Notes: generated from the sequence alone by a model not told the origin. DNA of 64,000 bases from Bradyrhizobium sp. BR 10289 (GCF_019455385.1 NZ_JACOFR010000009.1:62001-126000), one strand, 5' to 3'; counted from the stretch's first letter, positions 26,252 through 35,535 are shown. Made by a program: numbers and translations.

Positions 26252-27963
26252 CAATTACTCGAGCTGGAGTTGAGCAGGGCCTTGAGATAGTCGAGCGTGT
26301 TGTTGGCGCTCTCGATCGCGGCTTGGTATTGCGCGTATTGCGTCTGGAGCTGCGCCTTGTAGGTGGAGGCGGAGCTCTCGATATCGTCGACCTTCTGCTG
26401 AAGATCATTGTCGCGATCGGTCAGGTTCGTGATCAGCGTCTGCAACTGGCCCGAGCTCGATGAGTAGTTTTTCGAGATCTGGTAGAGCTGCGTGGCGATG
26501 CCCTGGGTCGACGTCACCGTGATCGACTGCGAGGTCGAGCCCGTGTAAGTGAAGGCCATGCCCGCATAGGCCGATCCGGCAGCACCGATGATCGTCGTTC
26601 CGCTCACCGTGAACAGCGACGAGTCGCCGCCGACCGAAGCCGAGGAGAGATTTCCGTCCGCATCCACCGTGAGGTCGAGCGTGAAGGATTGCGGTGACGT
26701 TCCGGTGTTGACGACGGTGAGCTGGCTCGACGACGTCTTGGTCTGGGCCGACAGCAGCGTCGTGACGCCGCTCAGATTCGTGCTGAGGATCTCCGACAAG
26801 GTCGAGGTGTCGAGCTCGAGCTCGTTCTTCTCGTTGAAGGACAGGCCGAGATCGGCCATGGTCAATCCGCCGATGGTGCTGTTGAGTGCATTCTGGAGCG
26901 CGTCCATGATGTCGCGCATGGTGCCGTCACCGAACAGCACTGCGCTCGAATCCGCCGTACCATCCGAGCTGGTCGCCTGCTGCGCGATCACCGCGTCGCG
27001 AAACGTGTTGTAGTTGGTCACGAGGTTCTCAACCGCCGTCTCGATCTGGCTGGTATCGGGCTCGATGCTGATATTCAGCGTGGAGCCGCTCGGCGTCGCC
27101 TGGAGCAGGTTGAACGTCACCCCCGTGAGCACGTCGGTGATGTCGTTGGTATCCCGGGTCATCGAGATGCCGTCGAGGGCGAAGATCGCCGACTGTGACG
27201 TCTGAAGCACGTCGGCGAACGCGCCCGTGCTGTCGGTCACCCCGAGCTTGTTGAGGATGTCGTCGCCGGACGTGCTGGAATAGGTGATGTCGGCGGCATC
27301 CTTGGTCCCCGTCAGAACCATCTCGTAAGACCCGCTCGACACCTGGACGATCGAAGCCTGGACATTGGTGGACGAGGTCTGGGCGTTGATGGTATCGACG
27401 ACGTCCTGTAGCGACATCGTGCTGTCGATGGTGATGTCAGCGGCGCTGCCGCCTTCGAGACCGACTGAGAACGTGCCGGAGTAGCCGAGCTCGTCGGTCT
27501 GGCTGGACTGCGAGGTGCCGGCCACTTTCTGCGCGGTCGCGACCTGGCTGATCGTCAGCGTGTGGTCGCCGGTCGCAGCGCCGTTGCTGACCGACATCGA
27601 CAGCGCAGACGACGCGCTCACGTCGCCAGTCGAGCTGAGCGTCGCGGCGCGGGTCGCGAACACGTTGGTCGCCAGCGAATTCACCACGGCGGTCGCGAGC
27701 GAGGACAGCCCGCTCGACAGCGTGGAAAGATCGGTCTGAAGCGTCTGGTAGGCGGAGATCTTGGCTTCGTTGTTGGTGATGGTGGTCGAGATCGTGGTCG
27801 CCTGCGTGAGCTTGGCGTCCACCGCCGCGGTGATCAGCGCATCCCAGTCGATGCTGGTCGAGGTGGTGGTGCCGGTCGTGGTGACCGAAGAGCTGCTCGA
27901 CGACGAGCTCGTGGTCGACGTGCTGCTGGTGCTCGAACTGACGCTGGTCACGTTGGTGTCCAC
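26251..27963 (-). CDS. fliD: Filament cap protein FliD (HAP2)
   Basis: 570 residues with a FliD N-terminal region (SIDWDALITAAVDAKLTQATTISTTITNNEAKISAYQTLQTDLSTL) and a C-terminal coiled coil (LQTLITNLTDRDNDLQQKVDDIES). The middle contains the cap domain motif VSNGAATGDHTLTISQVATAQKV. Starts at GTG 27963 after a GGGGTGGA stretch. FliD with FliS indicates the filament type that uses a cap and chaperone, as in the thick subpolar flagellum of bradyrhizobia. Overlaps fliS. Confidence 0.93.
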   Translation of the reverse strand: MDTNVTSVSSSTSSTSTTSSSSSSSSVTTTGTTTSTSIDWDALITAAVDAKLTQATTISTTITNNEAKISAYQTLQTDLSTLSSGLSSLATAVVNSLATNVFATRAATLSSTGDVSASSALSMSVSNGAATGDHTLTISQVATAQKVAGTSQSSQTDELGYSGTFSVGLEGGSAADITIDSTMSLQDVVDTINAQTSSTNVQASIVQVSSGSYEMVLTGTKDAADITYSSTSGDDILNKLGVTDSTGAFADVLQTSQSAIFALDGISMTRDTNDITDVLTGVTFNLLQATPSGSTLNISIEPDTSQIETAVENLVTNYNTFRDAVIAQQATSSDGTADSSAVLFGDGTMRDIMDALQNALNSTIGGLTMADLGLSFNEKNELELDTSTLSEILSTNLSGVTTLLSAQTKTSSSQLTVVNTGTSPQSFTLDLTVDADGNLSSASVGGDSSLFTVSGTTIIGAAGSAYAGMAFTYTGSTSQSITVTSTQGIATQLYQISKNYSSSSGQLQTLITNLTDRDNDLQQKVDDIESSASTYKAQLQTQYAQYQAAIESANNTLDYLKALLNSSSSN

Positions 27964-27979
27964 TCCACCCCAGAGAGGA

Positions 27980-28005
27980 CCGGGCCGACATTCATGCCGG
28001 CCCGG
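27980..28005 (-). terminator. Hairpin between fliC and fliD
   Basis: Perfect 8-bp arms CCGGGCCG and CGGCCCGG around a 10-base loop, placed 24 bp after the fliC stop. No T-run follows on the minus strand, so it may attenuate or stabilise the fliC message rather than stop transcription fully. Confidence 0.6.
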
Positions 28006-28029
28006 GGATGACGGTCTTCAGGTCAGGCC

Positions 28030-28854
28030 TTAGCTGAGGAGCTTGAGCAGGTACTGCGGCATCTGGTTCGCCGCGGATTCCGCCGACACCGCCGCCTGGG
28101 TCTTCACTTCCGCGGAGGACAGCTTGGCCTGCTCGGACGCGATGTCCACGTCCTTGATCGCCGAGTTCGCGGACTGCAGGTTCTGCGTCTGGGTCGAGAT
28201 CGAGTCCGACGAGAAGTTGAACCGCGATTCCTGCGCACCGATGCTGGCGCGGGCGGCCGAGACAGTGTCGATCGCATTATCCAGGACCGTCAGCGCCGAG
28301 GTCGCGTCCGACAGCGAGCTGACGTCGAGTGAGGAGACGCCGATCGAGGACGCCGTGAGGCTGGTCAACGTGATGGTGATGGTGTCGGAGCCGGAGGAGC
28401 CGACCAGCACGGAGACGCCTGAAGAGAACACGCTCGAGCCATCCAGGAGGCTCTGGCTGGAATAGCGCGTGCCGGTCGCGATCGAATCGATTTCGCTCGT
28501 GAGCTGCGTGAACTCCGAATTGATGTAGGCGCGGCTGGAGTCAGTCGTGGTGCCCGAGGCGGACTCGGAGGCCAGCGACTTCATGCGCGCCAGGATGTCG
28601 GAGATGTTCGAAGCACCGCCGTCGGCGGTCTGGAGGATCGCGGTCGCCTGCGAGGCGTTGGTCGCGGCCTGCTGCAGCGTGGTGACGTCCGAGGAGATGC
28701 GGGTCGAGATTGCAAGACCCGCCGCGTCGTCGGAGGCCGAGGTGATGCGCGAACCGCTCGACAGCTTCGAGAGCGAGCTGCTCTCCTGCGCGGAGTTGAT
28801 GTTGAGATAACGGACCGCTGCGTTGGCGGCGGTATTGGTGTTGATTGCGGGCAT
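28030..28854 (-). CDS. fliC: Flagellin
   Basis: 274 residues, a short flagellin. The N-terminal MPAINTNTAANAAVRYLNIN with the LSSGSRITSASDDAAGLAIS block and the C-terminal LQSANSAIKDVDIASEQAKL leading to QYLLKLLS are the D0/D1 domains. The variable region is reduced to about 90 residues. ATG 28854 with AGGAGC upstream is chosen over an extension at 28890. The Ser/Thr-rich exposed region would permit O-linked modification. Only one flagellin is present in the window. Confidence 0.94.
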   Translation of the reverse strand: MPAINTNTAANAAVRYLNINSAQESSSLSKLSSGSRITSASDDAAGLAISTRISSDVTTLQQAATNASQATAILQTADGGASNISDILARMKSLASESASGTTTDSSRAYINSEFTQLTSEIDSIATGTRYSSQSLLDGSSVFSSGVSVLVGSSGSDTITITLTSLTASSIGVSSLDVSSLSDATSALTVLDNAIDTVSAARASIGAQESRFNFSSDSISTQTQNLQSANSAIKDVDIASEQAKLSSAEVKTQAAVSAESAANQMPQYLLKLLS

Positions 28855-28994
28855 TGGAAGCTCCTGTGCTGATGGGCAAGCGTGCCGCATCGTTGAAGAC
28901 GATTGACGACGCGAACCGCAGCCCCGTCCGTTCGCTCAAACGGGGGAGCGCAGAGAGATCAGGCGCGAAAATTTCCGTGGGGCCGATTTTATGG

Positions 28995-29693
28995 TTAGCG
29001 ATCGGTAAACGCGGTGCGGATGTCGCGTTCGTGCTTGCGCAGCAGCTGGCGAAGCTGCTGGCGGCCGCGCTTGAGCAGCGACTCGACCGCCGCGACCGTG
29101 GTGTCCATGACCTGCGCGATCTCGCCGTTGCTCATGTTCTCGTGGTACGAGAAGATCACCGCGATGCGCTGCTGCTCGGGCAGGCGCTGCATCGCAAGCT
29201 CCAGCATGCTGTTCAGCTCGTTGCGCTCGATGATCTCGACGGCGCCGGGCTGGCCGTCGGCGACCTCAGGCACCGTCTCGACGTTCTCGTTGCGTGGCTT
29301 GCGCCTGAGGTCGATGCAGCGATTGGAGATGACGCGATAGAGCCAGGTCGAGAATTTGGCCCGGCCATGCTGCCAGCGTCCGCGATGGCTCCAGATCTTG
29401 AGCATGGTGTCCTGCACCACGTCCTCGGCATCCGCAGCGTTGCCGACGATGCGCAGCGCGATCGCGTAGGCGCGATCGATGTGACGCTCGACCAGCAAAC
29501 GGAACGCCTCCTCGTCGCCGGTCGCGAGCTTGTCGAGGAGCTCGCTGTCTTCGTCGAAGACGACATCCTCGCTCACAGGCGCGCTGTCGGGCGCAAGCGG
29601 CACCGACGGCATCGTCGGCACGATCTCTTCCGCCACAACCGTCGCCGCAATCTCGGCCTCGGCGGGAGCCATGACATCAGCAGCATAACTCAT
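28995..29693 (-). CDS. ECF-type RNA polymerase sigma factor
   Basis: 232 residues from ATG 29693, which has GGAGG seven bases upstream; an extension to 29765 is possible. Region 2 reads AIALRIVGNAADAEDVVQDTMLKIW and then FSTWLYRVISNRCIDLRR. Region 4 reads LPEQQRIAVIFSYHENMSNGEIAQVMDTTVAAVESLLKRGRQQL. The first 50 residues are Pro/Ala/Val-rich and without domain. It directly precedes the flagellin gene in the same orientation, so a role in flagellar expression is plausible but not proven. Confidence 0.88.
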   Translation of the reverse strand: MSYAADVMAPAEAEIAATVVAEEIVPTMPSVPLAPDSAPVSEDVVFDEDSELLDKLATGDEEAFRLLVERHIDRAYAIALRIVGNAADAEDVVQDTMLKIWSHRGRWQHGRAKFSTWLYRVISNRCIDLRRKPRNENVETVPEVADGQPGAVEIIERNELNSMLELAMQRLPEQQRIAVIFSYHENMSNGEIAQVMDTTVAAVESLLKRGRQQLRQLLRKHERDIRTAFTDR

Positions 29694-30206
29694 CCCGCAA
29701 CCTCCAACCCGCAATGCCGGCGGCGCATATGCCACACGGCTTCCAGGCGTTGAACGCGGGGCCAAAACAATCCAGGCGAAGAATTTTTGTTGTTTTTCAA
29801 GAAGTTAGCAGGTCAGTTTTGCCGAGTATCGGGCAATAATTGCCGATTGCGCGCTTCTTTCGCGCGTCACACCGGCAAACATCACATCGTCTCGCGCCAT
29901 GGCGGATCATCCATCCTGAACGGATGCAACGGTGAGAAAACGCTGACATTACGCGGCACTAGGTGATCAGGCGCGACACGCGCGCATCGCGTGAAGGCAC
30001 GATTGTTTCCGAGTGTGAATGAACGCGAGACCGCTTCTGCACCCGGCAATTTTTTCCGAATCACCTTTTCGAACCTAGCGATTTTTTTGAATCTGTCAGT
30101 CGCCGCGAACGCGTTTTTGAATCGCGCGTGAATTTTTTTCGCGTTCGTGGCGCCTGAGATCGGCAACGCGCACGTTAATCGATCTGATTGGCGGGGAAAT
30201 GCTGGG
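29694..30206. other. Divergent intergenic region, AT-richer
   Basis: About 510 bp between the sigma factor and the HAD-domain gene, with many A/T tracts (for example around 29770-29810 and 30050-30140) and no credible gene. It probably holds promoters for both directions. It contains the palindrome listed at 29832. Confidence 0.6.
29832..29844. promoter_or_regulatory. GGCAA-N3-TTGCC palindrome
   Basis: GGCAATAATTGCC, identical to the copy at 63943. It lies 139 bp before the sigma factor start and about 360 bp before the HAD-domain gene. The spacing GG-N8-GC excludes a sigma-54 promoter, which needs GG-N10-GC. Most likely a dimeric regulator site. Confidence 0.5.
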
Positions 30207-32621
30207 ATGACGATCGCAACGGCCGGCGCGAAGCGCCGCGAAAGAATTGTTTCTGCTTGGTCGTTCGATGTTTTCGATACATTTCTGCTGCGCGCCTGCA
30301 CGACGTCGGATGGCGTGTTTGAAAGGACTTACGAGCTTTCCGGCATTTCAAGAACTTGTCCGAATGTTTCCAAGAGTTTCGTTCAGCATCGAATCCAGGC
30401 CGAGGCGCGCGCACGGAGAACCGCGAAGCAGAAGCGTGGCGCAAGCGAAATTCACATCGGCGAAATTTATTCCTATTTTCCGTTCAGGCTCTTCGGCCTT
30501 GCGCGTCACCATCTGAGCGACCTCGTCGAATCAGAGTTCGCCGCGGAGCTCGAGCTCTGTCGCGCCAACCCGGACATGCTTCGGCAATATCTGGACATGA
30601 AACGCGCCGGCCACCGCGTCGGATTCATCTCCGACACTTACTGGGATTCTGGCCGGCTGGCCCGACTGCTGCGCGCATGCCGCCCGGGGCTGGATTGGGA
30701 CTTCCTCTACGCCTCCTGCGATCACGGCAGCGGCAAGAGCGAGGCCCTCTTCGCAAAGTACCTGTCCGAGCAGGGTATCGACGCCAGCGTCTCGTTTCAC
30801 GTCGGCGACAACGACAACGCCGACATCAAGGGCGCAAAGCGCCACGGCATTCGACCGCGCTATTATCCGCAAGCCACACAGCAATTGGCATCGATGTTCC
30901 AGCGCGAGACTGCGGTGTTCGAGCTGCTCTGCGAAGGTGCGCCGTCGCGGCTCGATCACGGCGCCCGCACCCTGCGGCGCATGGTTGCCGCGCGCAGTGC
31001 CGAAAGATCTGCGGCCTTCCATCTCGGGCTGATGGTCCACGGCCCGATGCTGACGGCATTCGACGCGTTCGTGGCGCGGCGCTGCGATGAGGTTTCAGGA
31101 CCCGGCCGGCGGGTCAAGGTCGGCTTTCTCGGCCGCGATGGTTTCCTGTCGCACCGGATCTGGCAGAACCTCCACGGCATGACGTCGGCCTATCTCGAGA
31201 TCAACCGTCGCGTCAGCCTGATCGCCTCCGCCGACACGCTGCAACCGCTGGCCGATCTGCTGGCAAATATCGTGAAGATCGATGCGCCGATATTCGCCGA
31301 CATGACCAAGACGATGACGCCGAGGATCGCCAGGTTCTTCGCAAGCTCGCCCGACGGGATCGTGACCGGCAAGGAGATCGCCGAGGCACTGCCGGATCTG
31401 ATGGACGCCGGCGAGATCGCCGACCTTGCTGCCGGCTTACGCGCCCGGCTCATCGCCTATCTCCGCCATGTCATCCCGGGCTTCGACGACTGCACCGACC
31501 TCGTGCTCACCGATCTCGGTTATGCCGGCAGCGTGCAGAAGGCCATGCGGCGCGTATTCGATCTCGAAGGCATCCCAATCCGCCTACACGGCACCTACCT
31601 GATGTCGCTCGACGACGCCTTCCATGACCTCCCCGAGGGCGACAGCGCCGTGGGTCTGATCTCCGACCTCGTCGTGACGCCCCACATCAAGCGCATGCTG
31701 GTCCGCAACGCTCCGATGCTGGAGCAAGCCTGCTGCTCCCCCGATGGCTCGGTGCGCGATTATGACGGCGACCAGGTTCTGCGTGAGGTCAATCCACGCC
31801 CGGCGAGCCAGATCGCGCTGGCTGCAGAGATCCAGGCCGGCGCGCTGGCGTTTGCCGAGAACGCAGACAGGGTTGCGCTCGAATATGGCCTCAGACCTTA
31901 TGCTGTAACGGAGGTCGCAGCGCGCTGGTGCATGGCGACGGTGGCACGGCTGTTGTTACAGCCTGACGAGAATGAACTGGCGCTGCTCGGCGCGTTCTTG
32001 CACGACATGAATCTCGGCACCAACACGCTCGTTCCCATGATCGACGGCCGTTTCATCCGCAGGCTGATCACCGCACGCGGCCTCTCCGCCGCCTGCACGT
32101 TGGCCGGGCCACCAATCTGGCTGGGCGGAAGCTTTTCAGCCCTGTCGCCGTCCTACGGCTATTTCTATCTGCTGTTCGGGGCAAACCGCCTGCCCGCCGA
32201 CGTCTTCGAGGACACCCCCTGCGGCCTCGTCCAGATCGGCCTGTTTCGCGCGGATGGCGGCGCCACCCTGGAGACGGTGACGGTCCATCGCACCGGCCTT
32301 GGCGAATTGCGGCTGCGTGTTCCGATCTCTCGCGACATCGGAATCGCCGCAGTCGCGCTGCCACTGCCGAAATTCGCTCCTGAAGGCCTTCTGCATGACG
32401 TGACCATGCAATCTGGCGACGACATCCGCGACGCCGCCGAAAGCAGTGACGTGGTCGGCATCGCGGCCGAAAGCCTGGTCTATGCCGGCGTGCAGCGGAA
32501 CGGTGCGCATTATCGTACTGAGAATGACGACGCCTGCCTGCTGATCCCGGTCGTCCCGATGACGCACGATATCGCGATCTATTCGGTCGCGATCACGCCA
32601 CACGGTCCCAGTCTCAAATAG
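30207..32621 (+). CDS. Large HAD-superfamily protein of unknown substrate
   Basis: 804 residues from ATG 30207. Residues 14-240 carry the HAD motifs: SFDVFDTFLLR (Asp21, Asp24), GFISDTYW and SFHVGDNDNADIKGAKRHGI, the final acidic motif. A second HAD-like segment follows (VKVGFLGRDGFLSHRIW and, later, DLVLTDLGYAGSVQKAMRR). The rest is not recognised. Proteins with this two-part layout occur in polysaccharide and glycan loci. It starts a three-gene cassette facing away from the flagellin region. No signal peptide, so it acts in the cytoplasm. Confidence 0.72.
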   Translation: MTIATAGAKRRERIVSAWSFDVFDTFLLRACTTSDGVFERTYELSGISRTCPNVSKSFVQHRIQAEARARRTAKQKRGASEIHIGEIYSYFPFRLFGLARHHLSDLVESEFAAELELCRANPDMLRQYLDMKRAGHRVGFISDTYWDSGRLARLLRACRPGLDWDFLYASCDHGSGKSEALFAKYLSEQGIDASVSFHVGDNDNADIKGAKRHGIRPRYYPQATQQLASMFQRETAVFELLCEGAPSRLDHGARTLRRMVAARSAERSAAFHLGLMVHGPMLTAFDAFVARRCDEVSGPGRRVKVGFLGRDGFLSHRIWQNLHGMTSAYLEINRRVSLIASADTLQPLADLLANIVKIDAPIFADMTKTMTPRIARFFASSPDGIVTGKEIAEALPDLMDAGEIADLAAGLRARLIAYLRHVIPGFDDCTDLVLTDLGYAGSVQKAMRRVFDLEGIPIRLHGTYLMSLDDAFHDLPEGDSAVGLISDLVVTPHIKRMLVRNAPMLEQACCSPDGSVRDYDGDQVLREVNPRPASQIALAAEIQAGALAFAENADRVALEYGLRPYAVTEVAARWCMATVARLLLQPDENELALLGAFLHDMNLGTNTLVPMIDGRFIRRLITARGLSAACTLAGPPIWLGGSFSALSPSYGYFYLLFGANRLPADVFEDTPCGLVQIGLFRADGGATLETVTVHRTGLGELRLRVPISRDIGIAAVALPLPKFAPEGLLHDVTMQSGDDIRDAAESSDVVGIAAESLVYAGVQRNGAHYRTENDDACLLIPVVPMTHDIAIYSVAITPHGPSLK

Positions 32622-32673
32622 TCCGCCTGATCGCGTCGCACCGGCCGTTCAAGTCGAAGGGCTGGCCGGCGAC

Positions 32674-34008
32674 GTGAGGGGCAGGAAATTGACGGACGGG
32701 ACGCACGCAAACCTTGATGACCTCCTGCAATCCGGCGGTATCAGGCTCGGTCGGGCCCAGCGCGATCGTCTGCACTGGCTGACCGGCCAGTATGGCGCGC
32801 CGACACTGGACCCCCTCGCCGGAGGCAAACGCAGCGGCGTCGTCATCCTCAAGGAGCCTCTGAGCGGCGCCGCGGCCGAGCTGTTCTACCGCTCGCTCAA
32901 TCCGGCCAGCGCCGTCGTCATCCCCAGAGGCGAGAATCCCGGCTTCGACTTCCTCAAATCGAAGCTGACCGAGTTCGGCACTGTCGGTCCCTCTGGTGCG
33001 GACGGCCCGCACGAGATGTGGTGGGGCGGCATCGGCTGGTCGAAATTCCTCGCCGCGGCCGATACGTCGGTCGTCCGCCCCCGGATCGTCTCCTGCTATC
33101 CGCGCGGTGGCGACGCGACCGCGGCCTTTGCGCTCCGGCACTTGGTCGAACGGTTCGACCTCCCCTGCCATATCGAGCCGATCGACACGGAACTCGGCGA
33201 CCGCCTCCTCTGCTTCGAGAAGGCCGAGTTCATGCTGCGGATGTGGAACAAATATCGCGAGCCGCTGCTGTTCGTCGAAGCCGGCGCAATCTTGCGCGAT
33301 GCGCCGCTGCTGCCGGGCTTTCTCGGCTGCGACGTCGCCCTGCACAAGTGGAATCGCTGGGAAATGTCGGGCCGCACGCTCTATCTCGGCCGTACCGATC
33401 GCGCCGAACAGCTGCTGCGCGCCTGGCAACAGCTCGCCGCATCCTACCCCGCGATCTGGGAGGGCTATCTGCTCGACCAGGCCTGGAGCCTGACGTCATC
33501 GCAGGTGCCGCTGGATACGGTGTGGCTGCCGCGCTCCTATCACGCCCTGAAGGGCGACCTCGGCGCGATGCGCGCGACGATCCTGCATGACCAGCAGACG
33601 ACGACGCTGGAGCTTGGGCCCGATCCGGGCTTCGCCAGCATCGCGCGCGTGGCCCGCCGCGCCGGGCGCACCGGCGCCCGCGACGCCTTCATGGTGATGA
33701 CCTCGAAGGCCGAAACCGGCAACGGCATCGCCCTGATCCTGAGCGACGTCTCGGCCAGCGATGCAGGCGCGGTGGCCGCAACCGTGGAGGCCGTGACCGG
33801 CGCCTATGCGGCCGATTGCGGCGGATATGGCCGGCTCGAGCTGTCGCTCTGCGCCTGGCAGGACGACGTCGGCGCCGCCCGCGAGGCCGCGGCGCAGGCG
33901 CGCTACCGCATCCTGGAGATCGCGCCCGGGCAGCGCATCGCCAATGATTTCTTCGCCGCCCACGCTTCCGACGGTGCGGTCATGACCGCCCGCCATCTCT
34001 TCCCTTGA
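32674..34008 (+). CDS. Glycosyltransferase-like protein (GT-A type)
   Basis: 444 residues, start GTG 32674 (TTG 32689 is an alternative). The central part (PRIVSCYPRGG, then LLFVEAGAILRDAPLL and CDVALHKWNRWEMSGRTLYLGRT) has the arrangement of nucleotide-sugar transferases, where the usual text is WLDADA...P...D-A-H...SGTLY. The expected DxD is replaced by VEAGA, so the metal-binding motif is weakened or the enzyme works differently. Lies 52 bp after the HAD gene and 13 bp before the next gene, so the three form an operon. Confidence 0.5.
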   Translation: MRGRKLTDGTHANLDDLLQSGGIRLGRAQRDRLHWLTGQYGAPTLDPLAGGKRSGVVILKEPLSGAAAELFYRSLNPASAVVIPRGENPGFDFLKSKLTEFGTVGPSGADGPHEMWWGGIGWSKFLAAADTSVVRPRIVSCYPRGGDATAAFALRHLVERFDLPCHIEPIDTELGDRLLCFEKAEFMLRMWNKYREPLLFVEAGAILRDAPLLPGFLGCDVALHKWNRWEMSGRTLYLGRTDRAEQLLRAWQQLAASYPAIWEGYLLDQAWSLTSSQVPLDTVWLPRSYHALKGDLGAMRATILHDQQTTTLELGPDPGFASIARVARRAGRTGARDAFMVMTSKAETGNGIALILSDVSASDAGAVAATVEAVTGAYAADCGGYGRLELSLCAWQDDVGAAREAAAQARYRILEIAPGQRIANDFFAAHASDGAVMTARHLFP

Positions 34009-34021
34009 GGGACGTCACACG

Positions 34022-34558
34022 ATGCTCAAGACCATCATCTTGCTTACCGACACTGTGCAACAGCAGCAGCCGCTGGCCAATCTGCTCCGCGAGCACAATC
34101 GCGAGCTCACCTTCTGCTCCGCGCTACGCGCCGAGAACCTCAGCGCCATCGCCCCCGAGGTGCTGAGTGAGGCACGGCTGGTGTCCTTCGCCGCCGACGT
34201 TGCCGTCCCCGAAAAGCTCCTGCTCCAGCTCGGCTATGGCGCCTACAAATTCTACGCCGCACCGACGCAGTTTCCGGGCCTGCCGCCGGCGCCCGACGAG
34301 TGCGACGAGAATCCGCGCTGCTACTCCGTCATCGCGCAGTCGATGATGATCTGGCCCGATTTCAAGAAAGTGGTCGGCCTGGAGACCGTGACCATCCCCG
34401 ACGGCACCGCTCCCGCCGAGCGCGAGCGGCTGGTGTTCTCCCGTCTTGCGTACCTGTTCTGGCAGATGTCGGGCATGATCGCCGGCGAGGCTACCGATCT
34501 CCCCGGCATCATCGAGTCCAACGAAAACCGGCGTCCGGCGCTCGCGATGATGAACTAA
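34022..34558 (+). CDS. Formyltransferase-like domain protein
   Basis: 178 residues. The N-terminal strand MLKTIILLTDTVQQQQPLANLL and the block EARLVSFAADVAVPEKLLLQLGYGAYKFYAAPTQFPGL recall the hydrolase/formyltransferase fold of methionyl-tRNA and sugar N-formyltransferases, where G-A-x-N-x-H-x-x-P-x-x-x-P-G is typical. Here the catalytic His position is occupied differently (YKFYAAP), so activity is uncertain. Third gene of the HAD/glycosyltransferase cassette; it could make or bind an N-formylated sugar. The family call is tentative. Confidence 0.45.
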   Translation: MLKTIILLTDTVQQQQPLANLLREHNRELTFCSALRAENLSAIAPEVLSEARLVSFAADVAVPEKLLLQLGYGAYKFYAAPTQFPGLPPAPDECDENPRCYSVIAQSMMIWPDFKKVVGLETVTIPDGTAPAERERLVFSRLAYLFWQMSGMIAGEATDLPGIIESNENRRPALAMMN

Positions 34559-34772
34559 GGGCCGCCAGCGCGGTGCGAGGCTGCGCGGAACGCCAGGCAG
34601 TGCTCCGGCGCCGCGACCGCGATCCTCCGGCGCTCGCACGGCGAGGCCGCGGTCGCGCAGCTCCGCACGCCCAATTCTCCGACGCTGGCATCGAGATCGA
34701 TGCAAACGCTTTGAGCATCTTCTAAGTTACAGATTCTTCTTTTTGCTACGTGTGCTTCCCGTCCCGTTTTGT

Positions 34773-35489
34773 TCACGGTGGCAACACGGCCTCGAGGTCT
34801 GAATAGATCACGTCGGCCGTGCGCTGATAGTGCTGCTGGAGCAGTGCGACAGCGTCATCCGTCCTGCGATCGAGCACCGTCTGAAGGATCTGCGCGTGCT
34901 CGGTCCCGATCTTGCGGACCGGATAGGCCTTGGCGATCGACATCATGCGATAGCGATAGAGCCGGTCCGCGAGCTGCTCGCAGAAGCCCAGCAGCGGACG
35001 CGAGCCGCACAAGCCGATCAGCGTCGCATGGAAGGCGCGATGCGCCTTTTCCCAGTCGGGATTGTCCGTGAACTTGTCCGGGTCGAGCGAACGCGGCGTG
35101 CGGTCGAGGCGGTGGTGCGTCACCAGCAGTGCCTCCTCCCAGTCCTGGGTGGCGTTCTGCATAGATTCGCGCAGGGCGAGACCTTCGACCCAGCAGCGCG
35201 TCTTCGTCAGCTCCTGAAGCTCATCCTTGCTGACCGGCTTCACGTAGAAGCCGCGCTGCTCCATGCCGATGACGAACTCCTCCGTGGTGAGGCGATTGAG
35301 CGCCTCGCGCAGCGGGGTCTGCCCGACATTGTAGTGCTCCATCAGGAAGCGCGACTGGAGCTTGCGGCCGGGCGCGAGCCGCGTGGTCAGGATGTCGGCC
35401 TTGAGGCGGGCATAGATGCTCGTCGCCAAGGTCGCCGGCGCATCCGGCTTCGGGCTGGACAGGTCAGAGCTGATACTGTGCTGATTCAT
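34773..35489 (-). CDS. GntR-family (FCD) transcription regulator
   Basis: 238 residues from ATG 35489. The N-terminal winged helix (TSIYARLKADILTTRLAPGRKL, then VGQTPLREALNRL) is that of GntR proteins. The C-terminal helical FCD domain (RAFHATLIGLCGSRPLLGFCEQL, then RKIGTEHAQILQTVLDRR) binds small carboxylated ligands through metal-coordinating His residues. Divergent from the aromatic catabolism operon, which it very probably represses until a pathway compound binds. Confidence 0.92.
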   Translation of the reverse strand: MNQHSISSDLSSPKPDAPATLATSIYARLKADILTTRLAPGRKLQSRFLMEHYNVGQTPLREALNRLTTEEFVIGMEQRGFYVKPVSKDELQELTKTRCWVEGLALRESMQNATQDWEEALLVTHHRLDRTPRSLDPDKFTDNPDWEKAHRAFHATLIGLCGSRPLLGFCEQLADRLYRYRMMSIAKAYPVRKIGTEHAQILQTVLDRRTDDAVALLQQHYQRTADVIYSDLEAVLPP

Positions 35490-35498
35490 CAAGCTTTC

Positions 35499-35535
35499 TG
35501 TACATCAGGCGGCTGCACATCATAATTTATAAATT
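35499..35535. promoter_or_regulatory. Candidate GntR operator and promoter region
   Basis: Two direct repeats TGTACATCA (35499-35507) and TGCACATCA (35514-35522) with a 15-bp period are followed by a perfect 12-bp palindrome AATTTATAAATT at 35524-35535. The adjoining DNA to about 35570 is the most AT-rich stretch nearby and contains TATATATATTA. It lies between the divergent regulator and dioxygenase genes, so it is the obvious site of control. Confidence 0.55.

Noticed and set aside
28871..28884. GGGCAAGCGTGCCG before fliC as another flagellar palindrome
   Set aside because: Arms are shorter and one base out of register with the GGCAA-N3-TTGCC copies, and it sits only about 20 bp from the start codon.
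29832..29844. Sigma-54 promoter reading of the GGCAA/TTGCC palindromes
   Set aside because: GG and GC are separated by 8 bases rather than the required 10.
29882..30301. 139-codon minus-strand frame between the sigma factor and the HAD gene
   Set aside because: Overlaps the start of a well-supported HAD protein, no domain, and composition differs from real genes nearby.
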